64,000 nucleotides of DNA from Daphnia pulex (lineage: Eukaryota > Arthropoda > Branchiopoda > Diplostraca > Daphniidae): assembly GCF_021134715.1 (NCBI RefSeq), contig NC_060020.1, positions 3,472,001 to 3,536,000 on the forward strand, in the 5' to 3' direction. The notes below the pieces were generated by a model that saw only the letters and a list, made by a program, of their open reading frames with translations, was not told the origin of the DNA and did no database searches. Below are positions 28,460 to 40,800 of this stretch, in pieces. Each line of letters begins with the position of its first letter. Position 1 is the stretch's first letter. Both the position numbers and the translations under genes were made by a program.

Positions 28460-28750
28460 ATAACGTACAGACGACGGCGACATGTCTTTCCTTTCAATTT
28501 CTCTCGCCTTTTCGTTTCGGCGCTTGTTATGATCCATCTTCAGCTGGTCAAGCATGGGTGTAAAATTTTAAGAGACGTGTTCCAGGAGAGGCACTCCAAT
28601 CTTCTCAGCAGCAACGAAGAGCATTCCTGTTGTGATAGATGAAGTAGCAGCCCCCTTGTGTTTCTGACTATCGTGAGGCTGACCACTTTCAAGTGCCAAC
28701 TCAAACAAGAACCAGTTGTTTGCCGTAGATCTATCTTGGGTGTTGACTGG
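28460..28750 (-). pseudogene. Broken protein-like frame of unknown identity
   Basis: On the minus strand a 60-codon stop-free stretch (28571-28750) is followed by one TAA at 28568-28570. It then continues in the same frame for 36 codons to a TGA at 28457-28459. Both halves look protein-like: the first includes FELALESGQPHDSQKHKG and EKIGVPLLEHV, the second DHNKRRNEKAREIERKD. I do not recognise the family. It could be a decayed gene fragment, a last exon plus 3' UTR, or chance. It lies directly upstream of the first SSUH2 exon, on the other strand. Confidence 0.3.
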
Positions 28751-28833
28751 TCACCTCTCGCTAACTCGTTGCTCTCACCTTTCTAATCTATATCTTTTTT
28801 CTGCATATTTTTGGCTCATCGTCTGGCAAGAAG

Positions 28834-31800
28834 ATGAAGTCATCCAAGCATATGGGACGGAAGAAGCCTTACCTGGCACCGGAAACTGTGGACCTAGAAG
28901 AATATGATGAATTCAGTCCGAGTGCTCCCAACTTCACAACCGGAACCATTCCATTGCAGTACAGGGAATCCAGCCACTACTTAAGTGAGTGTCATGCGTC
29001 TCACATATTTCCACCTTTTTGTTTTCTTCATTTGTGTGAAAGAAAACAACCATCCCCCCCACCAAAACAAAACAAAAATTGAGTCTTTTAGACTCTAGTC
29101 TTTGATGGTGCAGTCAGTCAGCAGGGGGGTTGCGAGCGGGTGGAGACCTGGCCCGATGAAAGACTTGGCGGAGTTACAAGGGAGGATAGAACTCTGTGAG
29201 TTTTCGCCCAGTTAAATCGGGCTCATTCGCCGTGAAGGTCGGTCTGGACGAAGATCAAGTTGCTTGAAAATGGGTGGCTTGTGAAGGGCGGGCTGGGTTG
29301 GGAGGCGAATTTCAAATGGCGACGACGACGAGCAGGAAGAAAACGGCCTGGTTGTCGCCCAGCTAGTTAGTCTTCAGATCCTGTGCTGGACCGACGTCCC
29401 CTCCTCCTCCCCTTTCCAATTTCGGATTTTAAAAAAAAAAGTCTATTGTTAGTTTTTTTCGGGAGTTCCCTTTTATTGGCCAGTTGTGGATTTGATTTAG
29501 TGTAACCGATTTAAATGAGCGGAACAAGATCTCGTCTCCGGTCGACGTCAAGGAGAAAGAGCAGCTTGTCACGGACATCAAGTACAGTAAATCTCATCTC
29601 CTCTTTCCCCATCATTGATTATTGCCGCTCGAGCGCTTTTTTTGGGTCGTTCACTTTTTTCTCTTTCCTCTCTGTTCTCTCCGTGTCTGTGTGTGTGTGT
29701 AGCCTATTTCTTCTTGTTGCTTTGTCTTTTCCTCCTCTTGCCCAGTCAGTCAGTCAGTCGAACTCGGAAGCGCTTGCGTATTCATTACCGGGGCCCCCAC
29801 GTTCGACCCGTTTCGTTGTTGTAACTACATCTAAAGTTAACTCTTCTCACGCTGTTATTGTGTGTGTCTGCTGCCGCCACGGCCATGCATATACGGTGTA
29901 AGGTGATAGCCTTCTGTTTCTATTTGCGTATCACACTGAAGCAACCGTACTACCCACCTTTGCTGTCCCCCGTTTAAAAAAAAAAAGTAAAGTAAAAAGG
30001 ATTTCAAAAGAAATCCATTTTACTTCGTTCCCCTTTTTTTATTATTATTATTTTTTTGCTCCGGGGAGGATCTCAATCGAATGGCGACACAAAAGAGAGA
30101 AAAAATTGGCCTGGATATCTTATCGATGAGGATCGAATCCGGAAGAAAAGAGAACGACGGGGAAAAAAAAAGGGAAGGAGAGAGGGGGGAACGAAAATGG
30201 ATCTCTTTGCTCAAAGCGGCGGATCGGAATAGTATAGTATATATATAATAATGGTAGTAGTAGTAGTCTAGTATATAGTACATATAGGGAAGGAGGGAGA
30301 AGGAGAAGGAGGCCATTGTCAGCCAATTGCAAGGCTGAGAGGTTGACCCTTGCAGCCAGTGGCTCCTCCTTCGTTCAGGGCCGCTTTTCATGACATTCAC
30401 GCGACGATCCTGCGGCACGTTGGAAGGGCCAGAGAAGATGTGAGCCAGTTCTTCGGCGAAGATTCGCCGCCCGGGGCCCACCAAAAGCGGAGGAAAAGAT
30501 TTCCCTCCTTTTATTTTTCAAACACAAGAAAGAAAAGAAAACACAAGGAACCGACCGTGAGTGTGTGTGTGAGGAGGTGGGGAGGGGGGGGAGTGGATTG
30601 AAGAGGAGCTGGTGGAGGGGGTAGTGGTGGTGGTGGGGGGTTTACCGTCTGCGTGAGTGGGACGCCTGTGTGCGCTGCGCCAAGAGAAAAGGGGGAAAAG
30701 CCAGGAGAAAATAAGGAGGGGATCTACCACCTGTGAGTGCCTGTGCGGATCAGTCCACAGTGTGGTTTGATCCACGGTGGTTTGACCTCTGTTCCGGTTT
30801 CGTCGTCACGTACTTAACGTTTGGACCAAATAACCCAAAAGAACCAAAAAATCCAATTTTCGTACCAAAAAAAACAAACAAACAAATTATTCAAATTTCC
30901 CGCCACTGTCATTTTGTGTGCCTCAACTTGTCTGGACCATCAAATCCCGCAAAAATGGTCAAGTCTCGGATAACAGCGTCGCGGCGACTACGGGCTCAAG
31001 TCAAGAAACACCAGAAAACGCGACGAGGTGGTCACAATGGATTCAGTCCACGACTGCGAGAATTAAATTCCGGCGACGTGCCATGGGAAATGCCGAGCGG
31101 CGGTAAGAGTAAGTTGCAAAAAAGAGAAAAAGAAAAATCCTCCCCTTTCCGAACAACAACAACAACAAAAAGAGGGAGCGAGAGAGAACAAACTTATGTG
31201 GCGCAAACATTTTCGATGTCAACTCTTGATGTCGTTTTCTGTCATCTCTTTTCATATTCTTCGCTATCTTTCCGTGTGTGTGTGTGTCATTGTCACCTGG
31301 CCAGCTAGAAACGGGGGGCGATTTTTCTTTTCTTTGCGGTCGGAAACATTTTTTTTTTTTATATCCGTGAAGGATTGGAGTGGTTGTCTCTTGACTCGGC
31401 CCGGCGCGGGAATTCAATCGAGTCGAGTGGTTTTCTTATTCTATTCGACATCTCCGACCGCTTTTGTATTATCCAAGGTTTGTTTAATCTACAGCGTTTC
31501 CTTTTTTATTTTGTCCTTAATGGAAGAGAGAGAGAGAGAAAGAGAGATGGGTTAATTCAGGAAAGGCCGAAATGACGGATTGGCGGCTTGATTTCCAGGC
31601 GTACTCACGGTTGGATTGAGCAAAAAGGAACGATCGATACCATTTCACCTTCTTCTTCTTCTTCTTCTGCTTGTCGATCTCTTGCCTTTGAAGGGAACGA
31701 AGCACATCGCATAGTATATCTCTATCTATTTTTTTTTTTCTTCCAGGAGGGGGGAGGTTGTCTCGTTGTCTGTGTTGTTTCTATCTCCGAAAGACGCTTT

Positions 31801-34800
31801 CGTGTGTATCCATCACTCTTTCCCTTCTGCTCCGATGAATCCGCCAAGCGCCTTGTTTGCCTTTCGTGTCTGCCGTTGTTGACGGCTCGTCGTCCTCCTC
31901 TTTTCCTTCTTCTAGGGAGACAGTCGGTGGCAAAGAAGCACCCACACACTCGATCCACACACACACACACACACTCACTAAAGCCGGCACGAACCCGAGT
32001 CTAGTAGTTATTATTATTTCAACTTTCTATCCCGTCTTTGTCATTATTTATCCTTTTTCCACCCTTAAAAAATAGGGGCCGGTAGACTTTTTCTTGTTGT
32101 TGAACGAATTGCTCGCACACATTCATCTCCCTAGTTAGGAGCCTGCGCTGGATTAGATAGGAAAAAAGGCGGTGCCCATTTAAAATTTTGACGAACATGT
32201 CATGTGACTTTGCCAAAAAGGAAAAGAAGGAAGGAGAGTCTCGACGTGACTGGCACCAACACATGCAGAGACTGGGTCGGGCTCCTTAATTCTCTCTCTC
32301 TAGCTGGCTGTCGTGGGTTGGCTGCTTGAATCATTGAGACACACTTGCGAGCCAAAGGCAAAGAGAAGCAAGAATGCATCCGGCCGCCGCCGCTGCCGCC
32401 GACTGGCAGGCTGGCAACAGCAGACGTGGTAAACGTGTAGAAGGTTAATTGGCTTTTGAAAGCGGACGCCCGCCCGCTCTCTCTCTCTCTCTCTCGATTC
32501 TACGGGGTGTGCATCCCTGGCGTAGATAATGGAGGCCAGGAGCTAAGGACTATTAGGAGCCCGTGTGCGTCTTACTCTTTTCGGAAATGTCAACCGGATG
32601 CAAGTTCACTTTCATTCACCATTTCTCTGTAGATTATTAATGGAATAGAGAAGACCAAGCTACATACTGTGTCATTGACTTTGTCTGCTCCTAGCTAGGA
32701 TCTTTTCTCGGTTTCAATTTCCTCATTAACTTTTGGGTGGGGGGCTTTCGTACCGAAAATCTATTGGAGAAGAAAAACGATGAAATCCGCCGGCTGGTTG
32801 TGGTGGTGGTGTTGGAACACACTGTGAGTTGGACAAAGAAGGAGGAAAAAAATACTCTTTTGACTACGGGAGCCCCACGTAGTGTAGCTACCAACAGTAG
32901 TCGTCGTACGTCGTCCTGTTTCTGGTCATTTGGAAGTAGCCAACGGGCTGGAAGCCAAGAAATCCGTTGCTGCTGGGAGGGAGGAGTAGAGCTAGGAGCA
33001 CACAAAAAAAAGGGGGGAAGAAGTTGTCGGGAGATAAAAAAGAAAAGACGAGATAGTAGAGATGGCTTTTATGGCGAATTGGCGACTAGAGGAGAGAACT
33101 AAAAGTGGAAGGAAGAAGAAGGAAAAAAAAAGAGACTTGACAAGCGCTCGTCACGGAGACTTAACGTAGTAGGCCGCAACGGCCTTCACCCTCGATTAGA
33201 CTGAGGTGATTAGTCGCAGCTCCTTGTCTGCCAAACGGATCCGCACGTCTCTCTCTCTCTCGACGACGACATGTCGACAGCGGAGTGAATCCCGCAGAAA
33301 AACCACCAACAACCAGAGATTCAACATGCAAGGAGGTGACGCAACGCCAGAGCTAGACGTGCCCGTTTTCTTCTTTTTTTCTCCTAGTTAATGTCGTCGG
33401 TACTTTTTATTTTAATTTTCAACTGTCGAGGACGTTAAGGCTTTGATTATTGCTCTCATTCTACGAGGGGAAAATGTAGGTCGCCCTATCGAGCGCGTTC
33501 ATTTCAATATATAATTTAATCAAATCGATTGCGGGAAATTGTTTCAGTTTTGGTCAGGTTCCGAAATGTTTCAAATGGGAAGGAAAAGAACAAAGAAGGA
33601 AAATAAATGGAAAGGGGCGACGCGTCTCGTTCCATTACGCTTTATGAATGAATCGGGAGGGAAAAAAGTTCCTTGATTGTCCTGGACAATATCACGCAGG
33701 AATCGGCGGGATTGTGTTTGAGACATTGGGAGAGATAGGCCCCTCAGCAAACACAATGGGGTGGAAATGTTGAATGCCGGACTGTGTCGTACACGTCGTC
33801 GTCCAGTTCCTTTTTCTTCTATTTCATTTGATGGATAGTATTTTCCGCTGACGGAAAAGCTTCTCATATCAGATCCTTATTTATTTTTTCCCTTTTCTTT
33901 ACGGAGCGATCCGCTTGCGTTTCCATTTCGTTGCTTTTTTCTCTTCCTCCACCGCTCGGCTGAATGCTTTGCAGTTTTGATTAATGGTCTGATTGGATGG
34001 TATTTATAGTTCCCAGTTGGCCCATCTCTCACATTTTACCTGTGGGGGGTAACTGAACGAGAATGTGTGTCTCTGTCAGCCCGTAGTTTTCTCTAGTGCC
34101 ACGATAACTCAACGTTATGACATTCCCGTCGGAATGGATCCCGTGATGAATCCTCGAGGACACTGGCCCCCTCGTTTCTAACTTTTATTTGATTTTATTT
34201 TTTGTTGTTGGTCAGTCGGCCAAAGAATCTCGTCAACATTTCCAGGTTACGTCCGTAAAGGATTGTTGTTTTTATTGGAGCGAATTGGGTTGGTTACACA
34301 AGACGATTGCTTGCGCGAGTCTCTCTCTCTGCTGTGTGTCCTTTGTTCGAGCTCTACATCCGGATGTGTGTCTCTGACTCCGGAACAAGGAGAGAAAGAA
34401 GATGGACGCTGGGATGGATCGGCGTATAGAGAAGAGTCCCGCGTACAACACAAAAAAAAAAGAAAAGAAAAAGAGAAAAAAGAGAAAAAGGAAAACAATT
34501 GGGAGTGAAAGAAAGAAAGCGACAAGATAAAAGGGAAGATTGTAGGCGGGTTCCAAGTCATTGGCAGTTCCATCTTGTCGCCGTGACTGCCGCTGCTTGC
34601 CTGCGGGACCGGTCGATCTTCTTCTTTCGACCGACCAAAGAGCGTGTCTCTGTGTGTGTGTGTCTATCTACCACCGGGATGCATCGCTCCCGCATTTTCG
34701 ACCAACGGATCGCTCAATGAGGAGGGGGGGGTTTAACGGGGGGGAGCCAATCGTGGACGGAAGAAGATGGAAACAACAACCCCGCACATATAAGAAAAGA

Positions 34801-37800
34801 TTCGCCCTGTATAGTATAGGATCATATATATGGGCGTCATTCGTGGAACTTTTCCAAAACAAATCTTTTTCTTTTTCTTCTCTTCTCGATTTCATTTAGA
34901 TTTCGCTATTATTCACGTACCCAAATATTTCGCGGTTTACGCGTCGAGTTCACAGGGTTCGATAGGAAATGCCACGAATCAAAATGTCGTGGGAGAGCGT
35001 CATCAATTGTCAAATAAGTTTGCGGGAACTTTTGATACGAATAACAACTGCTGGATATCATTTTTATATGGTAGGTTAGCCCTACCAAGAATTGGCGAAT
35101 GTTTCTTTCTTCCCCAGATCTTTTTCGTTTCTTTGTCGGCCACCGTATATAGCCTATTGTCTATTTTTGTGTGTGCGCCCGTCTCCTTGTTATATTATAT
35201 TTTTTGTTGTTTGGTTTTTCCTCGTTCAAGTCTGCCGAGTCGGCAGAACACACACACACACACACAGTCGGAGAAGAGTATTACATCTTTTCTTCGGGAT
35301 CTCTCGGTTGTTGTTCAATGAACTGTCTAGAGGACAATCCTCTGCGTTAGCCGCATCCTTACCGTTATCCCTTTCATCAACATTCCCGCGGGATCCCTTT
35401 CTTTTTCTTTCGACGTCTTGTGCACGCTGGAAGGCGCTGGGCGTAAATAGGACCACTGGGTCAGTTAGTTCACTACGTACACACGGTTTCGAGTCGAGAG
35501 AGTGTACAACCCCCTCACTGACACACACTTCTCTTGTTAGATTTTTCCATTTTCTTCTCACAGCTACACCCGTCCCTCCCCCCTTCAGAGTTGTTCCTGA
35601 TTGCATTCAAGATGGCTACTACTATATAGTGTGTACATATCAGTTTTTGGCCAACTGGCTTTCCTTTTGCCATTATATTATCTCACACATTCTTTTTTCT
35701 CCGTTCTGCTGCTGCTGCTGCTGTTTCGATATGTAACACGGATAGTAGTCTTCTTCTTTCTTTTTTACGATATGATTATGCGCGGTATAGTCGACTTATT
35801 TATTTCTCTTATACAGACACACATTTGTTTGTTTGTTTGTTTGCTCCGTTTCCGGACGGTTTTTCTTTTTGCCTCACCCGGGGGCTTATTTTGCTGGTCT
35901 TCTCTCTGCTGGTCTACGTATATTTAGATATTCACACAGACTACCGGTTTTTATAGATCTGATATGGCGTATTTCCTTTTTGGCGCTAGCCCCCCCTTTT
36001 TGAAGATTCATTTTTCTTCTTGTTGTATTGATGCATCGCTGGCTGTGCCCTACTATACCCACACACACTGTGTGTAGTAGTAGTAGTGTTTGTCGTAAGG
36101 ATTCATTTTTCTTTCGCCCCATCATCTGGCAACACGATCCAGCCTGCCGTTCTATTTCCTACTTTCTCATTTGAGGATTACGTGAGGTATAAGTAGCGTC
36201 GCTATTATTATGACGATGAGAAGACGCCGTCGTCGTCGAGGATCGGCAGAAAGATTGGGGGGAAAAAAAACATCAATCGATGCGCTCCTTCCCAGTCTAG
36301 TAGCTCTCGCTGGTACACACACACGCACATTAGATTCCTTTTCTTTAGCTCCTAGCAGATCAAGACATTGAAGCTCAGACTCTAAGAGCAGCAGCAGCGC
36401 TTCACTTTCTTGACTGATTGAATTGGGAGATTGGGAGTTGTGTATCTCTTTCCAGTAGCTCGGAAGAAGATGTGTGGAATCATCGGGACAAGAAAAAATA
36501 GAAGAATAATAATACAAAAAGATATCTGACTTGTGTGCTGTACATGTATATCGCAGCCAGCGTAGGAGACATTGTGGAAGACGGTGATGGATTTCCCAGT
36601 TGTATCTCAAGACTTGCTGTGTGCCGATCGCGGGGGGCAATGACATTATTATTATGCTCTCTTGGAAATGCCAAGTGATGGCACTATACTAGAATAGAGT
36701 ACACGTTATATTCATTTCTTTTTCTTCTTTATCCTTTTCTCTGTTTAATAACATGAAAGGAAGTTGGGACCTTAAGATATCGATGGACCGCATTTGTGCC
36801 GACACCCTTTTCTTGTTTGAATTTCCCTCTTTTTTTTTCATATATTTTATTTAAAAGAAGACTCTTTTGTTCGGCCCACTTCTTTTCTTCCGAGTATTAT
36901 TCAATTGCATTTCACCCATCGGATCCCATTCTAGTCCAGATTGCATTTTCTCAGCTTGTCTTTCTTCGTCTTCTTTTTATTTGTATTTTTGGCCCGTTTG
37001 AAATCGCATTCAAAATGGCGGATACTTTCTCTTGCCTCTTTTCGCCACTTCTCGGTTGTGTGGGTGACACAATCGAAGCGTCTCTTGTTTGTCTTGCATT
37101 GTCGCCCAACTGCTGAGTCGCGTCCATTTCCGTTTTCTTTTTCTTCTTCTTCTTCTTCCTTCTTTTTTGTTGTATTTTCAATTGTTATTTTGAACAATAT
37201 CTCTCTCTCTTTGCCGGGCGATCCTGATTGCCGATGGCATCGAATTGTCGACAAGGATACAGGCTAGATTATTCAATCAAAACTAGTCCCTCGTCCCGAT
37301 CGTCTTGTTTGTCGACGACGTCGTTGCGTGAGTCGGGTAAAGTCGAAATCCATTTATTGTTAGGTTTTGTCCTGTGTGCGCCGCCCAGAGCGGGGCGATG
37401 AACAAACAGAGCAGAAAAAGAAATAAAAATAAGAATAAAAATAAAAAAGTGTGTAACTTGGGAGTGAGTCAAAGCGCTTCGGAGACCGGTGTATAGCACA
37501 CGAACGAACGAACCAACGAAAACAAATGATGGAGTAGTAGAGAGGGCAGAGTGCTCCAATCGGATTCATTCGTCTCCGTCGCGAAATCTTTTCGTTTTTT
37601 TTTTCTTCTTCTTCTTCTCCTTGTTGTTTCTTCTTCTTTTTGACTTGCTTGAGACCTGTGTCTTTCACGTCTGTCATCTTCCAGACGACTTTGAGGAATC
37701 GACTTGCATCCATTTCATCGCCCGGCTTCCTCCGTTCAACCGAAAACTCTCTGAATCTTTTTTTCTCTTCTCTTCTCTTCTTCCCGGACTTACTTTTCCT

Positions 37801-40800
37801 CCCCAACACAAAATCGATGCTCAATCGATGCCTATTGGTGCTTCCGCTTGAGCGCTTCCGCCCTCCCCCGCCATGATTGTGTATTATCTATCCAGTATCT
37901 ATCTATCATGGAAGCAACTTTGGATTCTTTTTTTCAAAGACTATAGACTAGATCTAAAGCACATACACACACACTGTGTGTGTGTATTTTTCGGTTCAAG
38001 CTTCTTGTTTTGTTTCGTTTTCATCCGGATGCGTTTTCTCATCCGGATAAAAAAAAATGGCGATGGCCTTCACGGGCCAGTCGCCTTCACGTCGTTTGCA
38101 TTTCATCACCATCTATTCCGAATTTGAATAAATCTTTTTTTTTTCTTTTGCGGTAGGCACACATACACAGGGGTTTATGTAAAAAACTTGGTGTGTGCCA
38201 AGGAGAAGTGGTAGCCCTGCCGATCCACTTGACGGAAGCGGAACTGACTGACTGTACAAATTTTCGCCGCGGTGGTGGTGGTGGTGGTCGAGTGTATCCG
38301 ACGGCCCTTGTGTGTTATGTTTTCATTTGCAATCGACTCGTCCATTTCCATATTTTGTTACTTTTTAGACTTATATATTTTATATAGCATATCTTTTTAT
38401 TACGATGCGTAATATTATTTGACCGATGATTCCGCACCGATGGATGGAACCGGTCGGGGGGTTTCGATTTTGTGGTGTCCGGGTCTCGGTCAGATGGCGC
38501 TGGCATCTGCCGGCTCTAAAAGCGTCCCGATAGACGTCGATTTTTCTTTTTTCTTGTTTTAACTTTGTTCCAGAAGAAGAAGAAGAAGTTTCCAGTCAAC
38601 TGTCTTACTTTCTTCCTTTTTTTGTTTTTTTTTTTTTTTTTTTGTTTGAAATTTTCTTCGTCTCGTTCTCTGGCTTCGTTCCACTTTCACGTCTCAGTCA
38701 CGCTTCGACTGACGATTGGTTCGTTACCTCTTTGTCGTGTGTCTCTCTCGAATCTTTTGTTTCACCCTCCTCACTCGACTGTCCGTCAGTGGGGGAAACA
38801 TTTTTTCGTTTGCTGGCGTCAGAAAAAATAACCGGCGGCGGCCGAGGTGACAGTGTTATTGTGTGCAAACAAAATCTAACGTCGGGTGGAAGAAAAGAAA
38901 AAAACAAATAATAATAATAATAATAAAGAGGGGGCCGTGAAAAACATCAAAGGGCGTCGAGCACCTTCCATCATCCAGTCACAAAAATCGTCACAATCAT
39001 ATGAGACGTAGACCATCGACGGCCACGCTATGGCGTAATTGGCAAACCCTTCCCACCTCCCTCCCTTTTTTTTTTTTACTCTACAATTTAATTTAATGGT
39101 TTTCAAAGCCTTTGGATAATTTAATCAAATAATATTAGACTATAACCTGTTTGGCGATGTGTGTCGTCTTGATTTATGATGATAGACCCAGACGCAACAA
39201 CATCCGAGTGTTGATTTGATGTTTTCTCAGTCCCCCCGTGATGTGATTTATAATGTTGTACGTGCAGTCAAGTAATTAACTACGGATTTGATTTATGTTG
39301 TTGTTGTGTTATCGATTGGGACATTCGCAGGACATTCCGGAGGCGTTCAAGAAGATGACGTCACTCCGTCAGCTCCTCCGTTGGACCACATGGATCAAGT
39401 TTACGGATACGAGACGACGTCCTTTGACGCCGGTAATTAGCAATTTACCCATTTCAATTGAATGTTGGCCGCTGGGTTGGGGATTTGATTGGGGAATTCA
39501 GCCCCAGGATTTGATGGGCTTACCATTCGACCGTGCTGGGAGAGCTTCTCTTGTTTTGATTCGACTCATTTCCTGAACTTGTGTTTATTGGCCGGCCGGG
39601 TCCGGATAGTGTGCATTCCTCCTCCGCCGAGTTTGTCCGAATGGGAAGAGGATCAGCAGCTGCAACTGGAGCAGCACAAGTCGCAAGGAGATGCTGAGAA
39701 GAAGGAGCTACAACAACAACAACAACAGTCTGACGGTGGTGGTGGTGGGGGCGAAGCGACGAGTCCGTCCCGTCTCACGATCGCCGAAATTCCGCCCGTC
39801 AGCGAAGTCGACGCCCGCAACGCCCTTCTCGGCTTGGTGACGGAGCATTGCTGTTGGGGTCGATCAGCTGCCCGTCACATGTCCATCGGCAAAATCCTGT
39901 CCTCTTCCGCTTTTCACGTAAAAAAAAAAACGACTTTTTAAAAAATTGGCGGGAAATTTGAACAATTTTAAATCAACATTTGGTGTTGTTGTTCTAGTAC
40001 GAAATCCAAACGTTTACGGAGAAGCGGGAGACGTCGTGGGCTTTCATGCCGCACGGCGGCGGGGAAATTGATGGTCCCCGTTGCGGTCCCGCCCCTCGCC
40101 CGTGGGACATCCCAGCCGATCCGTCGGATCTCTTCCGCAGCGAAATGAAGGTGCTCCAAGTGCCGCACACGGCCTCCGTCAAAACATGTCACCGATGTCG
40201 CGGTGCCGGGAGCCTCCTCTGCCAAGAGTGCCACGGCAAGGGATGGGTAAGTGGAGAGGGAAAACAAGGGTTCGCCCCGCCCACCTTCTTGTTCCTGTTC
40301 CACTCCATTTACATTTGTATTTGCTCCCGACCGAAAATCTTCCTTTTTTCTTTTTCTCTTTTTTTTCCTTTTTAGATGTATCCCGTTTCTCTCTCATGTC
40401 ATTTGTTTTTTTTTCTTTTGTGTTTTGTGTGTCACTATAGACGAGGTGTCTGAGTTGCCACGGCGACGGATGGGGATCCGATTCCGCCGGGAACAAGGAG
40501 CGCTGCTTCTTTTGCCAGTCATCCACTCACGGCAGAGGACGTCAGGTAAAATAGAAATAACTTGCCCAAGCTCCTCCTTCTACTCCTTCTACTTGCTCGA
40601 ATTTTTCTTTTCACTTCTCCTGTGTATATAAACAATAGAGAGAACATTCCAGGAGCGGAATTTGGTAGGTATTTGCCCGGTGGTAGTTGCGGGTCCACCG
40701 CTCTCACGGTCGAGACTTGCCTCCTTATGATTGCCTGAGGGGGCTACCAACCCCAACAAAAATCACGCGGCCGTTTTTTTCGTGTGTGCGCCATAATCCA

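Noticed and set aside
34830..37267. Many 80-210 codon frames in the large SSUH2 intron
   Set aside because: All are made of CT-, GA- or CA-rich low-complexity DNA that translates into Ser/Phe/Leu or Arg/Lys/Glu runs on opposite strands.
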